Below, piece by piece: positions 1 to 6,472 of a stretch of 8,460 nt of DNA. The notes below the pieces were generated by a model. The model had not been told where the DNA came from. It saw only the letters and a list, made by a program, of their open reading frames with translations, and did no database searches. Location of the stretch: the NCBI GenBank assembly GCA_001770785.1, contig MERZ01000120.1, positions 4,625 through 13,084 of the forward strand, given 5' to 3'. The stretch is from Burkholderiales bacterium RIFCSPHIGHO2_12_FULL_61_11 (GTDB taxonomy: Bacteria > Pseudomonadota > Gammaproteobacteria > Burkholderiales > Burkholderiaceae_C). The first letter of the stretch is position 1; each line of letters begins with the position of its first letter. A program made the translations under genes and the position numbers.

Positions 1-234
1 GGCAGCACGAGTGGAGTCGCGAGAGGCCAACAGTCCTTCTTGGCCCAGGCTACGCAGGTAGTCTCTCATCACATTCCAGGCCAGCTCGTGCGTGAATTCA
101 AAGGCTTGAATCAAACCCTGTTGCTCCAACTCGCTCAGGGGCCTGCTTCGGCGAAGGGTTACCGCCGCTTCAAGCTGCGCCAAGGCGCGCTGAAAACTAG
201 CCAGTCGCTGCTGCCAGCGGATGTCGTCAGTCAT
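1..234 (-). CDS. HI0074-family nucleotidyltransferase substrate-binding (HEPN-like) protein, 5' part only
   Basis: An open frame of 78 codons runs from an ATG at 234 to the left edge without a stop, so the C-terminus is outside the window. The product begins MTDDIRWQQRL and carries GLIQAFEFTHELAW at residues 40-53 and SRDSTRAA at 71-78. These match, from memory, the N-terminal helices of the HI0074 family (NTase_sub_bind), four-helix HEPN-like proteins that pair with a small MNT-type nucleotidyltransferase (HI0073) in toxin-antitoxin-like modules. The C-terminal R-x4-H-type HEPN motif would lie past the edge, so activity cannot be judged. The ATG is the first start codon after an in-frame stop, which is the TAA of the upstream nuclease gene 54 bases away. 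Only a weak GGTGG stands before it. The paired nucleotidyltransferase is expected next to it, off the left edge. Confidence 0.8.
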   Translation of the reverse strand, partial: MTDDIRWQQRLASFQRALAQLEAAVTLRRSRPLSELEQQGLIQAFEFTHELAWNVMRDYLRSLGQEGLLASRDSTRAA

Positions 235-288
235 GGGGCCACCCAGGGCGTTCAGCGACGGCGACGAGGCAGGGAATGATGCGACTGG

Positions 289-1125
289 TTAACATTTTTG
301 CAATTCTCGAAAATGGCTTAAATGCCTTTTTAGATAAGGAATATGTTCTGGCGCGAGCTTGATCAGTTTCAATTGTGAATGTACGCCCAGCGCTATTAAA
401 GATGCCATAGGCAGGGAGGGGGCAATCTGAATTAAGCCGGATTCATCAAAACTGATGAGGTACCGATCGAACAGTCGGTCCAGATTAGGCGTCAACGGCA
501 GCCCGTTATAAACATCCAAACGCTCTTGATCACCAGACTCCGACCACGGCACGATATGCGAAGCAATCAAAATTTCGCTCACGTCACAGCCGGTAACAGC
601 ACAAGCACCCCAATAGTTCAACAGTTCACTGCGAAAGATGTACTGTCCAACTCTTAGAGTCGTTTCGGCCAATCTAGTGGTGGTCAAATCAGCGAAAGAA
701 AAGTCTTGTTCCTGTTTCGGCGCGGTTTCGGGAGTAACCCAGCCCAACTCTTCCAGAGCAATGGCCAACTCGTCATACATGACCCAACCACCGTGGCCTC
801 GCTCATCAGGAGTTTTGTCCCACTCACCTATGGCCGAAATTTTGTCACCCCCTGGCGACTCCATTTTCATGGAGTCGGACAGCATCCCGGCAAACAGTCC
901 ATATTGCAGACTGCCGGCCCGTGTTCCTTTGTATCCCGCTATTTGCCCCATTTCAAGCACGCTCAATCGCCGACCAGGAGCGCGGCAATGGCCAACGAGA
1001 ATTTTTCTGACATTGACGGGAATCTTGACCTCAATAAATGACAACGCCCTCTTGTATGCGGCCACCACCCAAGAGGCGTGGTCATCTTCAACCTCACCAA
1101 TCTCTTTTGTGTCAGGCGGCATCAT
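289..1125 (-). CDS. HNH endonuclease (HNH_2-type C-terminal domain)
   Basis: A 278-residue protein. Residues about 155-235 form an HNH nuclease domain of the HNH_2 type: CAVTGC (C175, C180), ASHIVPWSESGD with H190, YNGLPLTPNLDRLFD with N207, N214 and D216, then LISFDESG. The N-terminal half (about 15-130), with GYKGTRAGSLQYGLFA and ALEELGWV, resembles a domain I remember in front of many stand-alone HNH proteins; its role is unknown to me. Proteins of this build are usually annotated as restriction-like HNH nucleases, but no methyltransferase or other partner is visible, so the DNA target and role are unknown. The start overlaps the hisA stop as TGATG, suggesting translational coupling, and no clear Shine-Dalgarno is present. 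A second ATG follows at once. GC is clearly lower than in the his genes (23 of 60 bases in 301-360 against 40 of 60 in 5041-5100), which suggests acquisition. No terminator is evident after it. Confidence 0.9.
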   Translation of the reverse strand: MMPPDTKEIGEVEDDHASWVVAAYKRALSFIEVKIPVNVRKILVGHCRAPGRRLSVLEMGQIAGYKGTRAGSLQYGLFAGMLSDSMKMESPGGDKISAIGEWDKTPDERGHGGWVMYDELAIALEELGWVTPETAPKQEQDFSFADLTTTRLAETTLRVGQYIFRSELLNYWGACAVTGCDVSEILIASHIVPWSESGDQERLDVYNGLPLTPNLDRLFDRYLISFDESGLIQIAPSLPMASLIALGVHSQLKLIKLAPEHIPYLKRHLSHFRELQKC

Positions 1126-1865
1126 CAGCCATTGAGTTCGTCAGCCCGCGCCTGGGCCGCCGCAAAATCGAGGTTGCCGTTATAGATGGAGCGGCCGCAG
1201 ATCACGCCGTCAATGCCTTCATCTTCCACGGCGCACAGCGCTTCGATATCGGCCATGCTCGACAGGCCGCCCGATGCGATGACGGGAATTGTCAGCGCCT
1301 GCGCGAGCCTGACCGTTGCTTCGATGTTGATGCCGCTGAGCATGCCGTCGCGGCCAATGTCGGTGTAGACAATGGACTCGACGCCGTAGTCCTGGAATTT
1401 TTTGCCCAAATCGACCACTTCATGGCCGGTCAGCTTGCTCCAGCCGTCGGTGGCGACTCTGCCGTCCTTGGCGTCCAGCCCGACGATGATGTGGCCACCA
1501 AACGCCGTACAGGCATCCTGCAGAAAGCCCGGGTTTTTCACCGCGGCCGTGCCAATGATGACGTAACGCAGGCCGGCATCCAGGTAGCGCTCAATGGTGT
1601 CCAGATCCCGAATGCCACCGCCGAGTTGCACATCGATTTCGCTGCCCACTTCCGCCAGGATGCGCTTGATGGCCGCCTCGTTCTTGGGTTTGCCCGCAAA
1701 CGCGCCGTTCAGGTCCACCAGGTGCAGCCGTCGCGCGCCCTTGTCAACCCAGCTTCGTGCCATGGCGGCCGGGTCATCACTGAAAATGGTGGATTGATCC
1801 ATGTCGCCCTGTTTGAGGCGAACGCAGAGACTGTCTTTCAAGTCAATCGCGGGGATGAGTAGCAT
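1125..1865 (-). CDS. hisA: HisA, phosphoribosylformimino-5-aminoimidazole carboxamide ribotide isomerase
   Basis: Isomerises ProFAR to PRFAR, the fourth step of histidine synthesis, in the cytoplasm. The 246-residue protein is a full-length (beta-alpha)8 barrel. It begins [11 protein letters not shown], with the conserved catalytic Asp at D8, and has HLVDLNGAF at 48-56, GGGIRD at 82-87, the second catalytic Asp D131 in GLDAKDG, and the phosphate-binding TDIGRDGML (168-176) and ASGG (197-200). The start matches the family N-terminus. The bases upstream on the coding strand are pyrimidine-rich, so there is no recognisable ribosome-binding site, which is odd for a gene 97 bases from its upstream neighbour. 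The C-terminus (ADELNG) looks native, so whatever joined hisA to the following HNH gene did not truncate it. In relatives hisF normally follows directly; here it does not. Confidence 0.98.
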   Translation of the reverse strand: MLLIPAIDLKDSLCVRLKQGDMDQSTIFSDDPAAMARSWVDKGARRLHLVDLNGAFAGKPKNEAAIKRILAEVGSEIDVQLGGGIRDLDTIERYLDAGLRYVIIGTAAVKNPGFLQDACTAFGGHIIVGLDAKDGRVATDGWSKLTGHEVVDLGKKFQDYGVESIVYTDIGRDGMLSGINIEATVRLAQALTIPVIASGGLSSMADIEALCAVEDEGIDGVICGRSIYNGNLDFAAAQARADELNG

Positions 1866-1962
1866 GTTGGAGTAGGAAAAAAACGAAGGGTGGGTTTTAA
1901 AAAAGACGATTCACCCTGGGTGCTCCGGGTGCGATCGACGGCGGCATGAATTTCGGTGCGGA

Positions 1963-2622
1963 TCAGGGATTCCAATGCAGGAAGTTACGGTACAGGGCCA
2001 GTCCGTTCTCGGCGCTTTTCTCGGGGTGGAACTGGGTGGCGAAAATATTATCACGTGCAATGGCGGCGGCAAAGCGCCCACCGTAGTCGGCCTCGCCCGC
2101 GATGTGGCTTGCATCCGACGGTCGGGCGTAATAGCTGTGGACGAAATAGAAATACGCGCCATCGGGAACGCCTGCCCAAATGGGGTGCGGCGGGCTTGAT
2201 TGGTACACCTGGTTCCAGCCCATTTGCGGCACCTTGTAGCGGCTGCCATCAGGCTGGATTTTCCCGGCCAGATCAAACTTGACGACTTCGCCGTGAATCA
2301 GACCCAGGCCCGGCGTGGCGGCACCCTGCAGCCCCTCATGGCTGCTGTCCAGCAGCATCTGCATGCCGACGCACACGCCAAACAGCGGTTTGTGCGCGGC
2401 CGCATGCAACACCGCTTCCTGCAAACCCGATTCGGCAAGGGCGCGCATGCAGTCGTGCATGGCACCCTGGCCGGGCAACACCACCCGCTCGGCAGCCAGT
2501 ACATCCTGCGCCCGCGAAGTGACCACCACCTCGTAGCCGCTGCCTTGTGCCACATGCGCAACGGCTTGCGACACCGAACGCAGATTGCCCGAGCCGTAAT
2601 CAACCACTGCGACTGTTTTCAT
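1963..2622 (-). CDS. hisH: HisH, glutamine amidotransferase subunit of imidazole glycerol phosphate synthase
   Basis: Hydrolyses glutamine and passes ammonia to HisF, which makes IGP and AICAR from PRFAR. The 219-residue protein is a complete class I (triad) glutamine amidotransferase. It has [11 protein letters not shown] at 8-18, VLPGQGAM at 48-55 with the oxyanion region, the nucleophile C84 in GVCVGMQML, and H199 and E201 in ATQFHPEKS. Length is normal for the family. The ATG at 2622 gives the expected N-terminus [13 protein letters not shown], but only a weak AATAAG-like sequence stands before it. It is separated from hisB by a 135-base gap containing an inverted-repeat element and from hisA by 97 bases, unlike the overlapping genes upstream. 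Its obligate partner HisF is not encoded in this window. Confidence 0.98.
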   Translation of the reverse strand: MKTVAVVDYGSGNLRSVSQAVAHVAQGSGYEVVVTSRAQDVLAAERVVLPGQGAMHDCMRALAESGLQEAVLHAAAHKPLFGVCVGMQMLLDSSHEGLQGAATPGLGLIHGEVVKFDLAGKIQPDGSRYKVPQMGWNQVYQSSPPHPIWAGVPDGAYFYFVHSYYARPSDASHIAGEADYGGRFAAAIARDNIFATQFHPEKSAENGLALYRNFLHWNP

Positions 2623-2630
2623 GGCTTATT

Positions 2631-2727
2631 TGTGGGTCGGGTTAGCGCAGCGTAACCCGACATCGGCGATTGCTGCGGTGTACACGGGGAATGTCGGGTG
2701 ACGCCCGCAAAGGCTAACCGACCTACA
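2631..2727. repeat. Nested inverted-repeat (REP/MITE-like) element between hisB and hisH
   Basis: The outer arms TGTGGGTCGGGTTAGC (2631-2646) and GGCTAACCGACCTACA (2712-2727) are inverted copies with one mismatch and one single-base indel. Inside the left arm, GTCGGGTTA (2636-2644) and TAACCCGAC (2653-2661) form a perfect 9-bp stem with an 8-base loop. The right arm (2693-2722) shows a degenerate version of the same palindrome: GTCGG at 2693-2697 against CCGAC at 2718-2722. The core GGTCGGGTTAGC...TAACCCGAC resembles a short palindrome I remember dispersed between genes in many proteobacteria; I cannot name its family with certainty. It could be a REP/MITE-like element or act as an RNA hairpin protecting or pausing the his transcript. 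There is no T-run after it on either strand, so it does not look like an intrinsic terminator. Confidence 0.75.
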
Positions 2728-2757
2728 ACTGAAAAAGTGCTCATTCTGTGCCCACTG

Positions 2758-3378
2758 TTACAGCGAGCCCTTGGTCGAGGGAATCATACCTGCGGCACGC
2801 GGATCAATTTCCAGCGCCATGCGCAAGGCTCTGGCAAAGGCCTTGAACACGGTTTCGGCCTGATGATGGGCGTTGTCGCCTTTGAGGTTGTCGATGTGCA
2901 GCGTGACAAACGCATGGTTCACAAAGCCGTGGAAAAATTCATAGGCAAGCTGGCTATCAAAGGTGCCAATCATGCCGCTTTTGAAGGGAACGTGCATGTC
3001 CAGGCCAGGCCGGCCCGAGAAATCAATCACCACCCGTGACAAGGCCTCATCGAGCGGCACATAGGCGTGGCCATAACGGCGCAGGCCCTTCTTGTCGCCG
3101 ACGGCCTGGGCCACGGCCTGCCCCAGCGTGATACCGACGTCTTCCACCGTGTGGTGACCGTCAATATGCAAGTCACCCTCGGCCTGAATTTCCAGATCGA
3201 TCAGGCCATGGCGGGCGATCTGCTCCAGCATGTGGTCAAAAAAGCCAATGCCGGTGGAAAGCTTGGCCTGGCCTGTGCCGTCGAGGTTGAGCTTGACGGT
3301 GATTTGGGTCTCGGCCGTGTTGCGCGTGACTTGCGCGGTGCGCGCAGCGGTGAGGGAAGCTTGAGTGGAGGTCGTCAT
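2758..3378 (-). CDS. hisB: HisB, imidazoleglycerol-phosphate dehydratase (monofunctional)
   Basis: Dehydrates IGP to imidazole-acetol phosphate. At 206 residues it is the single-domain dehydratase, without the N-terminal histidinol-phosphate phosphatase domain of the enterobacterial bifunctional HisB, so that phosphatase must be encoded elsewhere. The two Mn-binding half-motifs are both present: FFDHM at 46-50 followed by [10 protein letters not shown] at 71-80 (H75, H76, E79), and GDNAHHQAE at 167-175 (H171, H172, E175). IPSTKG at 199-204 is the usual C-terminal signature. The ATG overlaps the hisC stop by 4 bases (ATGA) with little Shine-Dalgarno, so coupled translation is likely. Residues 1-15 are a variable extension before the conserved RNTAET. 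Confidence 0.98.
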   Translation of the reverse strand: MTTSTQASLTAARTAQVTRNTAETQITVKLNLDGTGQAKLSTGIGFFDHMLEQIARHGLIDLEIQAEGDLHIDGHHTVEDVGITLGQAVAQAVGDKKGLRRYGHAYVPLDEALSRVVIDFSGRPGLDMHVPFKSGMIGTFDSQLAYEFFHGFVNHAFVTLHIDNLKGDNAHHQAETVFKAFARALRMALEIDPRAAGMIPSTKGSL

Positions 3379-4472
3379 AGGGATTTTTCAAGCGCCGCCA
3401 GCATTTGCACGTTTTCCTCGGCGGTTCCCACCGTGACGCGCAGACAATTGGCCAGCAATGGATGCATTTTAGAAACATTTTTGACCAGCACCTTGCGCTG
3501 CTTCATGCCTTCGAAGGTTTTGGCGGCATCCGGCACGCGCACAAGAATCATGTTGGCATCGCTTTTCCAGGCTTTCACGCCCTTCATGGCACTGAGCGCG
3601 GCAAGCAGCAGTGCGCGCTGCGCGACCAACTCGCGCGCCTGGCTCGCAAACACGTCGCCATGTTCCAGCGCAAACAGTGCGCACTCGTAGTTGAGCACGC
3701 TGATGTTGTAGGGCGGGCGCACCTTGTCGATTTCGGCAATCAGCGCCTTGGGGCCCATCAGGTAGCCGATACGCACGCCCGCCAGCCCAAACTTGCTCAG
3801 GGTGCGCAGCAGCAGCACATGGCGGTGTTTGGCAATGCGGTCGATATAGCTCTTGCTCGAAAACGGCTGATAGGCCTCATCCATCACCACCAGGCCGCCT
3901 TGCGCGCCCACGGCGTTGATGATTTTCTCAATCACCGCATCGTCCCACAGATTGGCCGTGGGATTGTTGGGGTAAGCCAGATAAGTGATGGACGGCTGGT
4001 GCTGCGCAATGGCGGCCAGCATGGCGGCCTCGTCAAGTTCAAAGTCGGCCGTCAAGGGCACGCCGATGAACGTCAAGCCTTGCAACTTCGCGCTCATGCC
4101 ATACATCACAAAGCCGGGCTCTGGCGCAAGGATGGAAGCGCCCGGCACATCGCAGGCCATGGCAAGCAGCCCGATCAGCTCGTCCGAGCCATTGCCCAGC
4201 ATGATGTCAAAGCCCTCGGGCATTCCGGCATAGTCGGCCAGCGCATGGCGCAAGTCATCGATGCGGCCATCCGGATAACGGTTCAGCGCCAGCGCACCCA
4301 GCCGTTGCCCAAGGTGGGCTTGCAGGGCAGCGGGCAGGCGGTGGGGGTTTTCCATCGCGTCGAGCTTGATCATTCCCGCCGAGTCCTGAATGGCGTAGGC
4401 ATGCATGGACTGCACATCCTGGCGGATCAGTTTTTTGAGTCTGGGGGCCGATGTGGAATCAGGCGCGGTCAT
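3375..4472 (-). CDS. hisC: HisC, histidinol-phosphate aminotransferase
   Basis: A PLP-dependent class I/II aminotransferase converting imidazole-acetol phosphate plus glutamate to histidinol phosphate. The 365 residues include LDAMENPH (37-44), NRYPDG (64-69), GNGSDELI (93-100), [10 protein letters not shown] (167-176), DEAYQPF (198-204) with D198 and Y201 contacting PLP, and [15 protein letters not shown] with the Schiff-base lysine K227 and R234. R347 region (LRVTVGT) is the substrate carboxylate-binding arginine of the fold. The gene overlaps hisD upstream and hisB downstream by 4 bases each (ATGA). A GAGGG sequence in the end of hisD, about 8 bases before the ATG, is a reasonable ribosome-binding site. 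Assignment to HisC rather than another aminotransferase is supported strongly by position. Confidence 0.98.
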   Translation of the reverse strand: MTAPDSTSAPRLKKLIRQDVQSMHAYAIQDSAGMIKLDAMENPHRLPAALQAHLGQRLGALALNRYPDGRIDDLRHALADYAGMPEGFDIMLGNGSDELIGLLAMACDVPGASILAPEPGFVMYGMSAKLQGLTFIGVPLTADFELDEAAMLAAIAQHQPSITYLAYPNNPTANLWDDAVIEKIINAVGAQGGLVVMDEAYQPFSSKSYIDRIAKHRHVLLLRTLSKFGLAGVRIGYLMGPKALIAEIDKVRPPYNISVLNYECALFALEHGDVFASQARELVAQRALLLAALSAMKGVKAWKSDANMILVRVPDAAKTFEGMKQRKVLVKNVSKMHPLLANCLRVTVGTAEENVQMLAALEKSL

Positions 4473-5812
4473 TTATTCACCCTCATTTCAGGCACGGCAT
4501 GCAAACGCAGCTCGGCGGCGCGCGCATGCGCCTGCAGGCCTTCGCCATGCGCCAGCACCGAGGCAATCTGCCCCAGGGTTTGCGCGCCCTGCTCGCTCAC
4601 TTCGATGATGCTGCTGCGTTTTTGAAAGTCGTACACGCCCAACGGACTGGAAAAGCGCGCCGTGCCGCTGGTCGGCAGCACATGGTTGGGGCCCGCGCAA
4701 TAGTCGCCCAGGCTTTCACTGGTGTAGGCGCCCAGAAAAATCGCGCCTGCGTGTTTGAGCAAGGGTTCCCAGCGATGAGGGTCGCGCGAGGAGACCTCCA
4801 GATGCTCGGGCGCAATGCGGTTGCTGATGACGCAGGCTTCTTCCATGCTGCACGTGTGAATCAGCGCGCCCCGGCCATTGAGGGACTTGGCAATGATCTC
4901 GGCGCGCGGCATGTGCGGCAGCAGGCGATTGATGGCCGCCTGCACTTCGTCGATGTAGGCGGCATCCGGGCACAACAAAATGCTTTGCGCCAGCTCGTCG
5001 TGCTCGGCCTGGCTAAACAAATCCATCGCCACCCAGTCGGCGGGGGTGGTGCCATCGGCCAGCACCAGGATTTCGGACGGCCCGGCAATCATGTCGATGC
5101 CTACCGTGCCAAATACGCGGCGCTTGGCGGCGGCCACATAGGCATTGCCGGGGCCGGTGATCTTGTCGACGGCGGGAACACTGGCTGTTCCGTAGGCCAG
5201 CGCGGCCACGGCCTGCGCGCCGCCAATGGTGAAGGCGCGGGTCACGCCAGCCACGTAGGCGGCGGCCAGAACCAGGGCGTTTTTCTCGCCTTTTGGCGTG
5301 GGCACGACCATGATGATTTCCGCCACACCGGCCACATGGGCGGGGATGGCGTTCATCAGCACTGACGACGGGTAAGCCGCCTTGCCGCCGGGCACGTAAA
5401 TGCCGACGCGGTCGAGCGGCGTGACCTTTTGACCCAGCAGCGTGCCGTCTTCGTCGCGGTAACTCCAGCTCTCGCCGTTGGCCTTTTTTTGCGCCTCGTG
5501 ATAGCTGCGCACGCGCTTTGCAGCGGCTTGCAGGGCGTCGCGCTGGGCCGCGGGAATGGCGTCAAACGCGGCTTTCAGTTCGGCTTGCGTGAGTTCGAGC
5601 GCGCTCATCGAGGCAACGTTCAAGCCGTCAAAACGGGCGGTGTATTCGAGCACCGCCGCATCGCCGCGCTGCTGGACGTCGGCCAGAATATCGGCCACGC
5701 GCTGCTCGATCGCCGCATCAGTATCGGCGGACCAATGCAGCCGCGCCCTGAATTGAGCCTCAAAAGTGCTTGCAATGCTTGACAGACGGGCGGGAGCAGC
5801 TGCTAAATTCAT
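4469..5812 (-). CDS. hisD: HisD, histidinol dehydrogenase
   Basis: A zinc enzyme that oxidises histidinol to histidine in two NAD-dependent steps, the last of the pathway. The 447 residues are full length. [11 protein letters not shown] at 140-150 and [15 protein letters not shown] at 216-230 mark the NAD-binding region. [11 protein letters not shown] (243-253) and FSQAEHD (266-272) form the family signature, with zinc ligands Q268 and H271. IAPEHLEV holds the catalytic pair E336/H337, and D370 and H429 match the remaining zinc ligands of the E. coli enzyme. The ATG at 5812 is preceded by AGGA five bases away, the best ribosome-binding site in the window, and sits 21 bases after hisG. It overlaps hisC by 4 bases. 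The first few codons resemble an interspersed repeat (see findings). Confidence 0.98.
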   Translation of the reverse strand: MNLAAAPARLSSIASTFEAQFRARLHWSADTDAAIEQRVADILADVQQRGDAAVLEYTARFDGLNVASMSALELTQAELKAAFDAIPAAQRDALQAAAKRVRSYHEAQKKANGESWSYRDEDGTLLGQKVTPLDRVGIYVPGGKAAYPSSVLMNAIPAHVAGVAEIIMVVPTPKGEKNALVLAAAYVAGVTRAFTIGGAQAVAALAYGTASVPAVDKITGPGNAYVAAAKRRVFGTVGIDMIAGPSEILVLADGTTPADWVAMDLFSQAEHDELAQSILLCPDAAYIDEVQAAINRLLPHMPRAEIIAKSLNGRGALIHTCSMEEACVISNRIAPEHLEVSSRDPHRWEPLLKHAGAIFLGAYTSESLGDYCAGPNHVLPTSGTARFSSPLGVYDFQKRSSIIEVSEQGAQTLGQIASVLAHGEGLQAHARAAELRLHAVPEMRVNK

Positions 5813-5817
5813 AGCAT

Positions 5818-5821
5818 TCCT
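5818..5821 (-). promoter_or_regulatory. Ribosome-binding site of hisD
   Basis: AGGA on the minus strand, with five bases before the hisD ATG, in the 21-base hisG-hisD spacer. It fixes the hisD start at 5812 and rules out the out-of-frame ATG five bases upstream of it. It stands out because most other genes in this row depend on overlapping stops or have weak sites. Confidence 0.7.
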
Positions 5822-5833
5822 GGTAAGAAGGAG

Positions 5834-6472
5834 TTATCGGGCAAGTGCCAGGGAAAAAGCATCAATGAGCTTGCGGATGGGCACGCGTTTCAGTTTGAGC
5901 GCGGTCTGGTTCACTACCAGGTGCGAACTGATGTCCATGATGCGCTCAACCTCCACCAGATGATTGGCCTTGAGCGTGTTGCCGGTGGACACCAGATCAA
6001 CAATGGCGTCAGCCAGCCCGGTGAGCGGTGCCAGCTCCATGCTGCCGTAGAGCTTGATAAGATCAACATGCACACCCTTGGTGGCAAAGAAGTCGCGGGA
6101 AATCGTCACGTACTTGGTCGCCACTTTCAGGCGCGAGCCCTGCCTCACCGCGGCGGCGTAGTCAAACCCCTCGCGCACCGCCACGCTGATGCGGCACTTG
6201 GCAATCTGCAAATCCAGTGGCTGGTAAAGGCCCTGGCTGCCCGATTCAAGCAAAGTGTCTTTGCCGACCACGCCCAGATCAGCGCCGCCATATTGCACAT
6301 AGGTCGGCACATCGGTGGCGCGCACCAGCACCACGCGCAGATCGCTCTGGTTGGTATCCAGAATCAGCTTGCGCGATGTTTCCGGATCGTCCAGCACCTC
6401 AATACCGGCTGTTTTAAGCAGCGGCAGGATGTCATCGAAGATCCGTCCTTTGGACAAGGCTAAAGTAATCAT
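5834..6472 (-). CDS. hisG: HisG, ATP phosphoribosyltransferase catalytic subunit, short form
   Basis: Catalyses the first committed step, ATP plus PRPP to phosphoribosyl-ATP. At 212 residues this is the short form, which lacks the C-terminal ACT-like regulatory domain of the roughly 300-residue long form. In known systems the short form works with the HisZ regulatory subunit, which is not in this window. The start [11 protein letters not shown] is typical; [10 protein letters not shown] (63-72) belongs to the substrate-binding domains and [13 protein letters not shown] (155-167) is the PRPP-binding signature. The ATG overlaps the murA stop by 4 bases, with AAAGAG in the end of murA as a possible ribosome-binding site. 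This ties the start of the his genes to cell-wall synthesis genes, an arrangement I remember as normal in betaproteobacteria. Confidence 0.98.
   Translation of the reverse strand: MITLALSKGRIFDDILPLLKTAGIEVLDDPETSRKLILDTNQSDLRVVLVRATDVPTYVQYGGADLGVVGKDTLLESGSQGLYQPLDLQIAKCRISVAVREGFDYAAAVRQGSRLKVATKYVTISRDFFATKGVHVDLIKLYGSMELAPLTGLADAIVDLVSTGNTLKANHLVEVERIMDISSHLVVNQTALKLKRVPIRKLIDAFSLALAR

Noticed and set aside
40..279. Plus-strand open frame of 79 codons at the left end
   Set aside because: The opposite strand encodes a recognisable HI0074-family N-terminus; the plus-strand product has no family features.
235..288. Possible terminator or promoter between the HNH gene and the HI0074-like gene
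   Set aside because: The 54 bases show no stem followed by a T-run and no convincing -35/-10 pair.
638..1135. Plus-strand open frames over the HNH gene
   Set aside because: The minus-strand protein has clear HNH motifs; the plus-strand products are Ser/Pro-rich with no domain.
1038..1862. Plus-strand open frame of 274 codons over hisA and the start of the HNH gene
   Set aside because: Antisense to a well-supported hisA and spanning two genes; composition is that of a shadow frame.
2623..2757. Promoter for hisH in the hisB-hisH gap
   Set aside because: The gap is mostly the inverted-repeat element and I find no acceptable -10 with a spaced -35 on the minus strand.
3405..4625. Long plus-strand open frame (406 codons) antisense to hisC and the end of hisD
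   Set aside because: It lies wholly opposite two genes with clear catalytic motifs; its translation is rich in His, Gln, Gly and Ala as expected from the mirror frame of GC-rich coding sequence, and shows no recognisable domain.
4451..5365. Plus-strand open frame of 304 codons antisense to hisD
   Set aside because: Mirror frame of hisD with low-complexity composition and no family features.
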